64,000 nt of DNA from Gigaspora margarita (GCA_009809945.1 WTPW01000319.1:192239-256238), one strand, 5' to 3'; positions 45,900 through 57,269 are shown, counted from the stretch's first letter. The notes: generated by a model not told the origin, from the sequence alone. Numbers and translations are program-made.

Positions 45900-46675
45900 T
45901 ACACGTAATATCATGTAGCGAGTTGAATGCGCTGCACCGTGGTTTGACTCGAACTTGCTACTCTATTAAAGTAGAATGTGCCACACCATAGCGTGGGCCC
46001 GTACTTTCAATCCTCATTTATGCTTCGTCAACTGAGTATATCCACGCGAACATAAGATTATTATTTAGCACAATATGTAATAACAGAAGAGAAAGTGAAG
46101 TGGAGCACTACTCCTATCATTTATCTTCATAATGTCTAATAGAGATCCGAGCGAGAATAATATTTAATTCAATATATTACGTTTTACAAATTGTATTTCC
46201 TTGTTTACTTTCTTCTGTTGCGCTTCATTCGATAATTTTTCTTAAGAACGCTGAATCCTAGCCTTTGTTTCACTCTAGCCATTTCTATTTTATTAAAATG
46301 GAAAATTATTAACTTGTCCATTAATCACTATAAGAATCGTATCTTTATAGACTTTTCTAGAGTGTTTAATGTTAGCGAGAAACTTATTTTTTAAAGTGGA
46401 TTGTAGCAATAAATCCCGAAACTAGAGTTACACTATATTATCGTTAATCTAAATTTATTGCTTACAAATAAAAATTTCCCTTATTCCACTTTTCGGAGAC
46501 TATATCTAGCAATAAACAAAAGCTGTCCTATGTGTAGCTGAATATTCGCTGTAATCTCGTGCCTTTTTCAATCGTAACAAACAGTAATTGAATTTTTTTT
46601 AAAAAAACATTATAATAATTGAATTAAAAAAAAAAAAATTTACAATAATTGAATAAAAAAATTTCTTTTTGAAAT
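45900..46675. other. Unassigned stretch downstream of the BTB gene
   Basis: No gene or dispersed repeat was recognised. Composition is moderate near 45900-46050, then AT-rich. Confidence 0.45.
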
Positions 46676-47405
46676 AATTATAGAAAAAATAGAATTGCTA
46701 CGCCTTTAATTTTTCTCATAATACTGTATTTAACATTTTTAATTCTATAAAAGCAAAATGTTCAATAAAAGGTGTCTTTGCATCGTATAAACATTAGAAT
46801 TTTATTTTATTAATAATTATAATACGACAGGGTGAAACCTGAGTTGTGAAATAGTGAAACCTGCTATGATCATCACGTGAGGGTGAAATCCGCTTCTATA
46901 TAATAAAAAACATAATAAAACGCGGATTTCACCCTAACCCGATCTACAAAGCGGATTTCACTATTTCGCAACTCAGGTTTCACCCTGTTCTATTATAATA
47001 TGTTATGGTCTCCTATTATACGATTTAAAAACATAATGCAGGGCACATAGTAAATCGTTGGCCAATTTTTTTACAAAAACTTTGAGTAAACTTATAAGTT
47101 ACAGAGTAAAATTATATTTGCCAAGTCTCTTAATGTGCTTTTTAAAGCAATAAACACTATTTATTTTATTTTATCCAATACAGTATAAGGTGAAAATTAA
47201 TTATAAATAGGCCAACGATTTACTATGTGGGCTGCATTATGTTTTAAATTGTATGATAGGAGGCACTCCGGCAAGTCATAATATATTATTATTGTAAAAT
47301 AAAATTCTGCTTTTCATTGAACATTTTGCTTTTATAGAATTAAAAAATGCCAAATATTACGAGAGAAATTAAGGCGTAGTAATTCTTTTTTTTTATATAT
47401 TATAG
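46676..47405. mobile_element. Large inverted-repeat element interrupted by a MITE
   Basis: The left arm (agaattgctacgcctttaat, then ataaaagcaaaatgttcaat) and right arm (attgaacattttgcttttat, then aaggcgtagtaattct) pair. An inner pair at about 47010-47070 and 47215-47270 (catagtaaatcgttggcc and its complement) continues the arms. The left arm is longer by the MITE at 46825-46991. Confidence 0.75.
46825..46991. mobile_element. 167-bp Mutator-like MITE, complete copy
   Basis: Ends carry cagggtgaaacctgagttg and its complement, with a further internal inverted pair gtgaaatccgc / gcggatttcac. The 9-bp duplication attataata is at 46816-46824 and 46992-47000. The opposite arm of the surrounding palindrome lacks the insertion, showing the original site. 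Confidence 0.9.
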
Positions 47406-47837
47406 CGTGCAGATTCGAAACAATTTACGTATAAAAATCTTAAATTAGTCTAATGGATCATTGGCACTGTTTCTGATAGAGTAAAAAAAAAACCTGAAAA
47501 TAATTCGTCAAAGTATATTTTATTGAATTTATTGCATAGTATTTGAAGTTATAACATATACCAATGTTAATTATCGAAGTAAGACATTAGAAATTTGGTG
47601 TTTATTAGACAAGTATCAGACCATATAATAAAGTTAACAACTACATTATAGTAACATGGCATTACTTTTATTGTATAACTTCGTATGATATTAATTCCTT
47701 GATCTATTGCATATTTCGTATGCTAAATTATTAAATCGCACATTAATTTCTCGATTCTATTGTATAATTTCTTTTATCATATTAAATTGTAATTCACATA
47801 AATATGATACATTATTTGAATAATGTAGAATCGAGGT

Positions 47838-48147
47838 TTATTTTCTTACAAATTTTAGTGAAACTTTGTAATTCTCTGAAACGTATCTAATGTAATTCGT
47901 GATTAAGGCTCTACATTGTCTTTGTTCTTTGTTTGCAGGATGTTGAACTAAAACACGAAAGTTTCTATCAAAGTCGCTTTTATCAATAAAATTATCACTT
48001 GTTATGGATTTTTTATCTTCAGGTTTTACATAAAATACTTTTGATTTATAAAATTTGAGATGTGTATATAGTTTAAACGGCATATAATGTGTACGTAATG
48101 GCCCTGATATCGTTAATGTTGTAGAATTTAAATCAGCTTTAATGTAA
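47838..48147 (-). CDS. Possible terminal exon of an unidentified gene, or its relic
   Basis: On the minus strand an open frame runs from about 48147 to the stop at 47838 with a mixed, protein-like composition (LTISGPLRTHYMPFKLYTH, FDRNFRVLVQHPANKEQ, ending VSLKFVRK). Its only internal ATG gives 81 residues, but the open frame continues upstream of that ATG to a possible acceptor (attaaag at about 48148), so a spliced gene fits better. I do not recognise the family. A candidate first exon at 48542-48661 lies upstream, but no complete in-frame chain of exons could be assembled by hand, so decay is possible. Confidence 0.35.
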
Positions 48148-48541
48148 TTGGTGTTTGGTCATAAATAATTGACCTTTAGAGGATATCAAATAACTTTACA
48201 GCCTGTTATAAATGTAATGGATTGTATAGTTTTTGTGAATTAGCCTTATATTTGTTTAAAAATGAGAACAATTTTATTCACTGAATCAAATGTTCAAATG
48301 GTAATTTGTTAGAATGCACAGCGAATGAGTTTCAGAAATCTATAATATCAACCTAAAGACTTAAAATGTTCAAGAATTTAATAATTTCAGTAACAAAATT
48401 TCATATGTTTAATCAATTTGAATTTTATCGTAATATACAGTATTCTAATTTTTTTTTTTATAGTAAAAAAAAAATCAATTACTTACTGATCCGATAACAA
48501 TAGAGTAGCTATAATTCTTTGAAATTTAACTAAATAATATC

Positions 48542-48661
48542 AGAGATCTTGGTTTCTTTCTTTTTTTTCACGCCTTTTTTTTTTTTTTTAGACACGAAAA
48601 CTTTTTGAACTGTAGACAATAAATTACGACGAATTATCGAGCGTTTCAAATTACTGGCCAT
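48542..48661 (-). CDS. Candidate N-terminal exon with mitochondrial-presequence look
   Basis: Thirty-nine codons starting MASNLKRSIIRRNLLSTVQK, then a lysine/arginine-rich stretch partly made by an A run, ending at TGA. Arg/Ser-rich, acid-free N-termini of this type are typical of mitochondrial targeting signals. It precedes 47838-48147 on the same strand and may be the start of the same gene; that link is inference. Confidence 0.25.
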
Positions 48662-48808
48662 CTGACCACACGTAGGGATGTTATAGTTCTAAAATAACTG
48701 TTTAAGACTCATTTAAGATAATAGTCCTGGTTAAACAAAGTCCAAGTTCAAAACTTGGTTAAAAATAATTATGAACTAATAAATCTGACCATTGATTTGA
48801 AAGTTGAT

Positions 48809-48920
48809 TACCATATTTGCGCGTAATAACGCGTAGGGGCATTATTACGAATTAAGCTTATTCATTTAGACCGAAATTCGAAATTACTCCCCCTGCGCGT
48901 TATTACGCGCAAATACGGTA
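48809..48920. mobile_element. 112-bp TACC-ended MITE
   Basis: Arms TACCATATTTGCGCGTAATA and TATTACGCGCAAATACGGTA pair over about 26 bp, continuing acgcg / cgcgt. Together with 32664-33503 it forms a family with acgcgtta-rich ends. Confidence 0.85.
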
Positions 48921-48929
48921 CGCTTTTTG

Positions 48930-49770
48930 TTTTGAGGCGATTGCTAAAATGAAACATTTGATTATGTAAATCCAATCCATTGAAATTATTTTACAAATGA
49001 TTTCTTAAACATAACTATACCAATTTTATTAAAGTTTAGAACCGGTTTTATTGCATGTCAAACCAGATTAAAACCGGGCTTAACATTGAAAAATAAACCC
49101 GGTTCCAAGCTCTAGTTTTGATAACGATCCCAATTATGGTCCTTAATTCAGTTTCAGTTAAAACATGTAACGCGGTTTTTTATGAATTAGACCGAATTCT
49201 AACCACACATAATGTTGAAACTTGTAAAAAACTTTTTAAATTCGTTATTTTTATTTTTGTTCTTTTGTTTTTGTATTTACAAATTGTCATATCCTCAATA
49301 TATGTTAATTTTCTACATTTATATATTGATCATGTAATTAGTTGGTTGACTAGGTAAAGATAAAAATTTTTAATTTTATACATTTAAATGCTGAGCGAAG
49401 GTATCTCAATAATGTCCAGTCCATCTTTGATGTTTAAGCTATTTTCAAATTCTATCAGCTACAGACTAGTATAATTCCAAAAATAAACCTAAGCATAGAA
49501 AATGGCCAGGCTGATATTGGGGTTTAAAATTAATTGATATGATTTTTAACCAATCACCGACTTGTATTATAATATTTCCCGATTTTCAGATTTCCAAAAG
49601 AGCGATAGATAATATATATAGCGGTTAAAATAGAAATGGCTCATGCTAAAATTGTACTTATTGAGCTGGAGCGGAGGAAACAGAGTGAAAGACCTATCTA
49701 TGATATACTAGATTTAGGCGATGTCCGGCTCCCGCACCTGTAAAGATGATAATACAATAGAAATTAATTC
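48930..49770. other. Unassigned stretch
   Basis: No supported gene. An open frame at 49118-49357 has a hydrophobic C-terminal half but no other support. Confidence 0.4.
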
Positions 49771-49779
49771 TAATAATAA

Positions 49780-50715
49780 TGTAATTCATATTTATTAATG
49801 ATATTAATAATAATAGTAAATTTAAGTAGTTATTTTAGCGTCACATGTTTCATTTTTTCAATTATATTTGAATCATTCTTTTTTGTTTTATATATTATAT
49901 TTGAATCGACCTTGTTATTTAAATTCACTACTAGATGTTGGTCTCGTCAATAAATGATAGATTATATTTTAACCATTTTTAATCAATTTTTACAATATAC
50001 AAATAATATATTGTAGTAGAGCTTGATTCCATTATCCGTTTTCATATTAAATTTATATCCGACGGATTTTACTATTAAATTTAGCATCCAAATGATAACA
50101 GATCCAAGTTCTATATTGTGATGATGGCAATTTACGGATTTATCCAATATTCCGCGAGATATAGGTGAACAATCTTCATCTTCTTCAAATGTTCATTGCA
50201 TAATAATGAATGAAAATGACAGTCATATGAGTTTGAACCAATTATCAGATGTTACGTGAAAATCAAAATAGTCGAATCAAGCAGTCATTCTAACAGCTCA
50301 TTATTGTTATTTAACACTGTTAAATAATCATCCTAATAGTTCTTTATGATTAGTGTTAAATAATCATAGCGATAAATACTGTAATCATTTTAAAAACTAC
50401 TTATTGTTATGTTAAATAATCATCCTAACGGTTTTTTATTACCGTGTTATAAAACCATTCTAACAAGCTTTTTAGGATAAGCATTTAATGTTTGAATTAG
50501 GATGGTTGAGATACTGTTGGGATATAGCTCATGCATGATTCGTGGAACATTTGATTAACTTTCATCAACAAAAGGCGATGTTTAATTGATAGATGTCGCT
50601 ATAATGAGTTTATAAATATATATATTCAAAATTCTTCGTATTGAAAAGTACATGTATATAATAGAGATTGGTTTAATGGCGGAAATTGCCGTTCTTACAA
50701 CTTTATGAATTATTA
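49780..50715. repeat. Diverged copy of the interior of the 967-2636 element
   Basis: Runs parallel to about 1395-2345, with shared runs such as gtcacatgtttcatttttt, ttaaatttagcatccaa-like sequence, gacagtcat, cattctaacagctc, and agtacatgtatataatagag near the end. Neither hAT-like terminus of the 967 element is present here. Confidence 0.8.
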
Positions 50716-50799
50716 ACAAATTAGCGTTTAAATTTTTATTCATATAAGTTATTATTTAAACTCGAAACCTAATACATACGTTTTATTACTAGTTTTAAT

Positions 50800-50950
50800 T
50801 GAATTTTTCAAAATCTGAGGCACTATTCTTTTAGCTTTATTAGAGTTAGGCTAGGATTTAAAGTTAGAAATATTAAGAATATGTATATATTTTATTAAAT
50901 AAGATTCTAATTTTCAGCATCAGCCAGTTTTCGCTTTAACTGCAACATTT
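50800..50950. repeat. Partial copy of the 31907-32300 family
   Basis: Ends with ttttcagcatcagcc and a degenerate cgaca-like terminus. The preceding sequence resembles the interior words agttaggctaggat. The rest of 50950-51340 is unassigned 3' flank of the ML gene. Confidence 0.4.
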
Positions 50951-51340
50951 ATTATTCGAATTGTATAAAAATTATCTTTTGCAAGCATAGTATTAGTTTC
51001 TTTAATATCATGCATAATGATAATATAATTTGTTTATAGTAGTGAAATGAAGTGTTAAATACAAAGCTTAACTTATAATAAAGAGGCTAATAAGACCGTA
51101 GTATACATTAGAAAGAAATATTTTATATTTATTTAAAAAAATAATCAACTGAATTCAAATTATACCTTATGTTTAAAAAATCGAATATAAATGTGAATAC
51201 ATTTTAATATTTGAATACAAGCCATTAAAAAACCTTTTCTTAATGCATTATCTGTTCAGCAAACTATATATTTGAAATTTATATATTTATTTCCAGGTGT
51301 TTGTTGTTCATTTCTTAACGTACGAATGACACTAATTTTG

Positions 51341-51934
51341 TTACTCAAAGATAAAATAATAAAGAGATAAATTATTAACAAATTCTATTAATAAGAGAAA
51401 GAATTTTTTTTTTTTTAAATTTAAATAAATTAATAAAAATGGATATGAAATCAAATTAAAATATTGACTTGAACTATCAACAATAGCAATTGCACAGCTT
51501 AAATATTGCTTAGATGAATTTATAACAACTATTCCAATAGCATAGGTGCTAGGTAAAGAGGCTGGTACCGGAACTGATATCGTTGCAGTAATATTCGTTC
51601 CAGCAGTAACTGGACAACTAACATTAAGATACTTACAAATGTTGTCATAAAAAGTTGGCTCAATTGGTATTTGTGTAGGATATTTAATAAACACAATATA
51701 AATACTATCATTATGTTGGATATCTTCACTAAATTCTGCGGTAATAGTAAAAGTATTATTTTGTCCTGCAATAATTGGATCAGGTGAAAGTACTACATCA
51801 GGTACGACTGTTTCAGGTGGAAATTCAGCGCAAGGTTCAAAATTAGTATTTCTTTTATAAAGTTGATGTGGAATGGCATTGATCATGGAAAGAATAGTAA
51901 ATAAAATTAATACAAAAATAAAATTTTTCTTCAT
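51341..51934 (-). CDS. Secreted ML-domain lipid-binding protein
   Basis: A 197-residue frame. Residues 1-20 (MKKNFIFVLILFTILSMINA) are a clear signal peptide with cleavage before IPHQL. Residues about 30-152 match the ML (MD-2-related lipid recognition) fold as found in fungal phosphatidylglycerol/phosphatidylinositol transfer proteins: Cys35, Cys100, Cys107 and Cys147 in the usual pattern, the VVLSPDPIIAGQNNTFTI strand region, and CAIAIVD near the end. There are several N-glycosylation sequons (NNT, NDS, NVS, NIT, NSS). Family members usually stop just after the CAxAxV strand; here the frame runs on for 40 residues that are hydrophobic and lysine-rich (LISYPFLLIYLNLKKKKFF). That tail may be a read-through intron (possible donor after GTTCAA near 51472) or the result of a lost stop. 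It probably acts outside the cell or in the secretory pathway, binding lipid. Confidence 0.82.
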   Translation of the reverse strand: MKKNFIFVLILFTILSMINAIPHQLYKRNTNFEPCAEFPPETVVPDVVLSPDPIIAGQNNTFTITAEFSEDIQHNDSIYIVFIKYPTQIPIEPTFYDNICKYLNVSCPVTAGTNITATISVPVPASLPSTYAIGIVVINSSKQYLSCAIAIVDSSSQYFNLISYPFLLIYLNLKKKKFFLLLIEFVNNLSLYYFIFE

Positions 51935-52228
51935 ATTAGTGAAAATAATTTCGAAATATTTTGTTAAAAGTTAAATTTATAATTTAATTATCGATGACAA
52001 TTTTTATTTCAAAATTAACCTTTTTATATCTAAAAAAAAGAATATCTTTGATTTCGTATTTCCTATAATTAGATATACCAGAAAGTAATGCATGGTTTAC
52101 TTTTTTTATAGCCAGTTAATTGTGAACAAAATCTCGCACAAATATTTTTTCTGGTAAAATAACGCACTTATGTTCCGGTTATCAAATGTATTGCCGTAAA
52201 TCGCCGTATACAAGACCCCCACCTCCCA

Positions 52229-52366
52229 GGTATTATACCCGGGTCTATTATGTGGGTCAAAATTTGAGAAAATATAAAAGACTCGGGTCTATAAATAAAT
52301 CATAAAATTAAAAGACCCGGGTATATAAATCGGGTATAAATATTAAAGACCCGGGTATGATATCGT
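52229..52366. mobile_element. Short element with 'acccgggtc' repeats
   Basis: Five copies of acccgggt or gactcgggt in 135 bp, with inverted outer ends (attatacccgggtct, agacccgggtatgat). It recalls the ends of 37904-38396. Confidence 0.5.
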
Positions 52367-52694
52367 TATAAGCTAAGTGCCAGACTGTTACGGTATGGAT
52401 GTCGCCGAACAGGGCGCTTAGCCAATATCACATAATCGTTGACAATCGATTTTCCCACGTTTAATGTTGAGAAATTGACAAAGCCTCAAATGCAACCGGT
52501 TTATGCATCATAATTCCAATTGTCAATCAAACTTCTTTAATTACATCGGGAAATTTTTAATAGTACAGTTCTGCACAGATTTTTAAAAAATCAATTATTA
52601 AAATCTGCAAAGATCTGTGACCTCACACCTGTCGGTAAAGAAAAATTTTATGGCACAGATCACAAAAAAGACAACTTTTACATATTGATATTAT

Positions 52695-52901
52695 AAAACA
52701 GGATGAAACCTGAGTCACCAGCTAGTAAAATTCACTATGTAAAGTGAAACCTGAGTTTGAGTTAGGGGTTAGGGTGAAATCCGAGTTTAGCTATGTTTTT
52801 TATTATACAAAAGCAGATTTCAACCTTCATGTGATCTACATAGCAGATTTCACTTTACATAGCGAATTTTACTAGCTGGTGACTCAGGTTTCACCCTGTT
52901 G
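52695..52901. mobile_element. 207-bp MITE, 'acaggatgaaacctgagt' ends
   Basis: Ends aacaggatgaaacctgagtc and gactcaggtttcaccctgtt with a long second inverted pair inside (caccagctagtaaaattcac, agcgaattttactagctggt). The 9-bp duplication tgatattat lies at 52686-52694 and 52902-52910. Third member of the family at 4078 and 46825. Confidence 0.88.
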
Positions 52902-52930
52902 TGATATTATTAAATTAAGAGAGTTATTAT

Positions 52931-53518
52931 TCATTGCCACCCCTGATCAACCAATCAGAATGCAGTATCAGGTGTAATGTGAAATTGAAGCAAAACAACA
53001 ATTTTTTAAAAAATTGCTTCTAACTTAAAATTTTGACTATGAAACTACACTTTTTTCTTAACAAAAAAAATTTTTGCAAAATTTTGGGTTAGAAGATCAG
53101 CTAACTATTGCCCCAACCAAACCCTAACCCAATTTTAACCTGGCCACTAGGGTTTGAGGCACGGGTAAAAATTTAGGCATGCCTCTGAGGGCATGCCTTG
53201 AGTTGAGACATGCCCCTTGTGCCTATAGGCATGCCCTTTATGTATAGAAAATATCTTTCTATTTTATGATGTTGCTTGATTGTCTACGCTTTCGATTATT
53301 TCTATCTATACTAGCCAATCAGATATGATATTTGTATCACATGACTGGGCATGCCCAATGGTTGAAAGGCATGCCCATAGACATGCCCCTAAGGCATGCC
53401 CAAAAGGCATGCCCGTGCCTCTGTGCCTTGAACCCTACTGGCCACTATTTGTTTTGTTTTGATTAATGTAAAATCAAAACAAACAAATAATTGGTTGATC
53501 AGGAGTAGCGATGCATTG
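52931..53518. mobile_element. MITE with 'ctgatcaaccaat' ends hosting a nested hAT MITE
   Basis: Ends tcattgccacccctgatcaa and ttgatcaggagtagcgatgc are inverted. The interior contains the shared core cttctaacttaaaattttga, then ctatgaaactac, found in several other elements of the window. 53148-53437 is inserted in it. Confidence 0.75.
53148..53437. mobile_element. 290-bp hAT-like MITE rich in GGCATGCC
   Basis: Ends TAGGGTTTGAGGCACGGG and GTGCCTTGAACCCTA; the 8-bp duplication ctggccac is perfect (53140-53147, 53438-53445). About nine copies of the palindromic word ggcatgcc or gacatgcc lie in the subterminal regions. The open frame 53280-53462 is a by-product of these repeats. Confidence 0.92.
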
Positions 53519-53524
53519 TACTAT

Positions 53525-53800
53525 AATGAAAGATAATTGTCCTAAATTAATTTATTTTACTATTTATTTAATATTAAATATTTAAACATAATCAATTACA
53601 TCATAATAACCTTACTACATGGTACCAACTTCACACATATTACAACTAAATACTACTACAAAATAACTCAAGAAAAAAAGACTCAAACAACAATAATGAA
53701 AGTGATGAAATCCATTATGAAGACTTCAATAATACTATCCAAAATAATAATGATACTAAGACCCCCAACAATGACAACAATACCGACTAAAAGTAACAAG
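53525..53800. other. AT-rich stretch, unassigned
   Basis: A/C-rich on the plus strand with aataataatga words; nothing supported. Confidence 0.4.
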
Positions 53801-53804
53801 ATTA

Positions 53805-54265
53805 TAAATGAAAACCAGTTTTAGTTTCCAAATTATTGCCATTTTAGCATCCTAACAAAACACAAACCTACAAGAAGAAATATTAATAGAACAAAAAAAG
53901 AACTCTTCAAATAAAAACAAATAAAAGAACTAGTACTTAACTTTCTGTACCAGTTCTGGCTTTCAAATCATCACACTCTAGTAAAAAATAAATCTATTAG
54001 AAAAAAATGTTAGTAAAAAGAAAAAAAGATCCCGAGAAAAAAAAAACAAGTAAAAGAACTAGTACTTATCTTTTTGTACTAGTTCTAGTTTTCTAATTAT
54101 CGCCATTCTAGCACTCAACAAAATACGAACCTACAAAAAAGAAATATTAATAAAATAAAAAAAAAACCAAAAAAAATAAATTGTTACTATTCTGACACCC
54201 TAGCAAAAACTAACCTCAAGAAAGAAATATTCATAAAAAAAAACTCTAAGAAAAAAAAAACACAA
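53805..54265. repeat. Degenerate direct repeats, about 150-bp unit
   Basis: At least three units share agaactagtacttat, tttttgtaccagttct, cattctagca, and aaagaaatattaataaa in the same order. An open frame at 54301-54483 just beyond is A-rich low complexity and not called. Confidence 0.65.
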
Positions 54266-54489
54266 AAGACCATATACAAGACCACAACAAATTAACTCTA
54301 TTGGTAGCATTAGCAATAGCAAAAAACCTCACCAGGAACTGTAAACTAAATCTACAAAAAGAAAGAATTAGCTTAAACCAAAGAAAAAAAAAAGCAAACA
54401 ATAAAAATAAAAAGAATACTTATCTTATAAAGATGCTTACATCTGGTGTTTCAGAAAGTCAAATCCATAAAAGAAAAGTATAGAGAACT

Positions 54490-54875
54490 TTTGATTCTAA
54501 TGATTTCTGGGATCATTATTACACAAGTATTTATATAGAATAGAAGTATAAAACTAGAATTTTTGGGTATAAGTTAACTTTAAAAAAACAATCCAATTAT
54601 GCAATACTTTACTAATAAAATAGCTTCATAGAAAACATCTTTTCAAGAAACTAAAGTTGCATTGTGCTACATCATACTATATTATACTAGAAAAAGTTAT
54701 TCTTTTAATGGTTGAAGTACTATCTACTCTATAATAAGAGATAATAAAAATATATTTTATCACATAATTCACAAAGTTCAACATTGTTTTTTGTTTTTTT
54801 TTTAGAAAAATATCAGATATTAACTAATAATATAGAGTAGGGAGAGATAAACAAAATCTCAGGTCTAAATATATA
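54490..54875. other. Unassigned stretch
   Basis: AT-rich; no gene or repeat was recognised. Confidence 0.4.
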
Positions 54876-54883
54876 CATATGAC

Positions 54884-55163
54884 CAGTGTTGTACATTTTG
54901 GTTGTTCATAGTCTTTTTTGGCTTGTTCATATCCAAAATTGTCCAAGTGTTCAAGATTGTCCAAAGCTTGTTCAGGCTTTAATAATTAATAAATCTATCT
55001 AAAAAATATATAACTATTTATTTTTTTAGATGCTGAACACATTCCAGTTAAAATTAAAATAGATTATTTTAATAAAATTTTAAGTAATTTTACTTTATTT
55101 AATTGTTCAAAATTGTCCAAAATTGTCCAAATCATTGTCCAAAGCTGTCCTGTGACAACACTG
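54884..55163. mobile_element. 280-bp hAT-type MITE with 'attgtccaaa' repeats
   Basis: Ends CAGTGTTGTACA and TGTGACAACACTG; perfect 8-bp duplication catatgac (54876-54883, 55164-55171). Subterminal regions repeat aattgtccaaa / ttgttcaa six or more times, the kind of motif cluster a hAT transposase may bind (inference). Confidence 0.93.
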
Positions 55164-55269
55164 CATATGACCAATCAGAATAACTAAATTTTTTAGGTAG
55201 AGGGAAGAGGAGTGAGCTTTTAGTAAATTAATCTTAGCTAATATTTGACACGTTCCTTATGTTATTATT

Positions 55270-55625
55270 TAAGAATAAATCTATTTGTCACTGGTAGTAA
55301 CAGTTCTGTGCTAATAAGAATTCAAGATTGTGTGCAATATTATACCTGATTATGTAACATGAAAACAAAGTAAAAAATGCCGTTTTTAAAAATATAATGA
55401 TAACTTAAAATTGTGACTATGAAACCACTCTTTTTTTTAGCAAAAAAAATTTTTTGCAAAATTTTACTATATACTTACCTCTAGCACTAACCCTTTCTCT
55501 AACTATACCCTAACTCTAACAATAATAAATTTGCACATATTTAGATTTGTTTTGATTGTACATTACATAGGAGAGTATTACTACTAATGACAAACATATT
55601 TTTTTATTATTTAAATAATTGGATG
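55270..55625. mobile_element. 'tagtgatagt' family MITE, copy 1
   Basis: Ends aaatctatttgtcactggta and a decayed inverted partner (agtattactactaatgacaaa). Core gactatgaaaccactctttt, then gcaaaattttactatata, and ccctaactctaac. It is followed directly by copy 2. Confidence 0.6.
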
Positions 55626-55631
55626 AATCTA

Positions 55632-55975
55632 TTTGTTACTAGTAGTGATAGTTGCAAGAGTGGATCGACCAATTAGATCAAAGAATTATTTGTAATATAA
55701 AAAATGCAAAAACTTTAATTTTTTAAAAAATAACTTCTAACTTAAATCTTTGTTTAAGAAACTACTTTTTTTTATGCAAAAAAAATTCCTTGCAAAATTT
55801 TGCTATATATTAAGCTTTACCTGAACCTTAATTATAGCTCTAACTCTGATTTTAATAATAATAAGTTTTAATAGTTTGTTTTTGTTTTGATTATAACTTT
55901 ACACAATCTAATTGGCTGATCATGCTTCAGTAACTATCACCGCTAGCAACAAACCATATTTTTTAAATAATTAAC
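55632..55975. mobile_element. 'tagtgatagt' family MITE, copy 2
   Basis: Ends atttgttactagtagtgata and tatcaccgctagcaacaaac; same core as copy 1, in the same orientation. Confidence 0.7.
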
Positions 55976-56386
55976 TTGTTGTTTTATTATAATCTTTACA
56001 GACTGTTTTCAAAATATGTATATTCTTCAAAAAATATTTAATTCAATAGAAGTTGTTTTATTATATATGATAAAAAAGTTTAAAAATATTAATTAAGATA
56101 TGTAACTGATCTTAGGGTTGATAGCTTAGCGGTTAAGCTTCTAGGTCACCAATCGAAGATTGCCAGTTCAAGTTTGTCTAAGGGTAGAATTGAATTTGTA
56201 TTAGGACTCGATTTGGAATAACTGAAGTTACCAACTTAGCCATGAGGCTGTGAGAATCATGTAATAGTATGTCAGTGGTAGTGTCTGAGCTGTGACAATT
56301 GAACTAGTAATGATAGGCCATAAGTGGTACTAAATTTCGTAGAAGTCAAGTCCAGCACAACTTCTAGGGTACAAGTGGTAGAGCTA

Positions 56387-56603
56387 CTGTATCCTATCAT
56401 GAATAAGCACCCCTTTTTTGAAATTTCAAACTCAACGTTCTTGATAACTATCTTATCAAACTTAATAAAAATTTTTTTATTTAAATTTTATAGATCTATA
56501 AAATTTAAATAAAAAAATTTTTATTAAGTTTGATGAAATTGTTATCAAGAACGTTGAGTTTGAAATTTCAAAAAAGGGGGTGCTTATTTATGATAGGATA
56601 CAG
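56387..56603. mobile_element. 217-bp perfect-looking palindrome with TA duplication
   Basis: Arms of about 108 bp start CTGTATCCTATCATGAATAA and end with the complement (ttatttatgataggatacag), with a centre at tagatcta near 56493. TA is present on both sides. Open frame 56324-56512 crosses it and is not a gene. Confidence 0.9.
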
Positions 56604-56825
56604 TATATAGAAATAGGTGGAACTGAAATACTACAAGAAGACAGGGACCTGGAATATCAATTGATGGATGTACCTCATACGGGCTTGTTATTTGCCAGTA
56701 CTAACTGGATGAACTGACAGAAAGAAGTCCCTAAAAATAAAAGTACTAGATGTGAAGGCTAGATGGTAGTAGTAGTAGTTTAAGGTTATGCCTTGACCAC
56801 AAGTGGAAGCTGAGGTAACTGCACC

Positions 56826-57269
56826 TAGTGATACAAATCGATAAAAATTTTTCAATCGATTAGTTGATGGATCATTTTATCTAACTAATTGATTAATCAA
56901 ATTTATTCAACTAATCGATTAGTTGGCCAATCGATTAATCGATTCGTTGACTAATCAATTGACCAACTAATCAATTGGCCAACTAATCAATTAGTTGAAT
57001 AAATAATAAACGAATCTTGGTAAAATACGCATAAGGTAGCAACTAAAATAGCTGGGTTGATATTCTTATATGATCAGTTGATTAAACAACCAATTGTCTA
57101 GTCGATTAATTGACCAATCGACTAGTCGATTAATCGATTAGTTGGCCAATCGACTAATCGATTAGTCGACTAATCGATTAATCGACTAAGTTGGGTCTGT
57201 AAAATTCAAATTGATTAGTTGTTAACTTTACAACTAATCGATTAATTCAATTTTCGATTCGTATCACTA
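56826..57269. mobile_element. 444-bp hAT-like element of 'aatcgatta' repeats
   Basis: Ends TAGTGATACAAATCGATAAA and ATTTTCGATTCGTATCACTA; perfect 8-bp duplication actgcacc (56818-56825, 57270-57277). Most of the interior is ccaactaatcgattagttg-like words in both orientations. A deleted copy is at 23145-23255. Confidence 0.92.

Noticed and set aside
47675..47686. loxP-like half site (ataacttcgtat)
   Set aside because: Only 12 bases match, with no inverted partner at the right spacing; chance in AT-rich DNA.
53280..53462. Open frame with repeated HAP/CP motifs
   Set aside because: Lies across the GGCATGCC words of a hAT MITE and its host element.
56116..56185. A functional tRNA gene
   Set aside because: A- and B-box-like motifs are present, but no acceptor stem closes and the sequence is the head of a retroposon.
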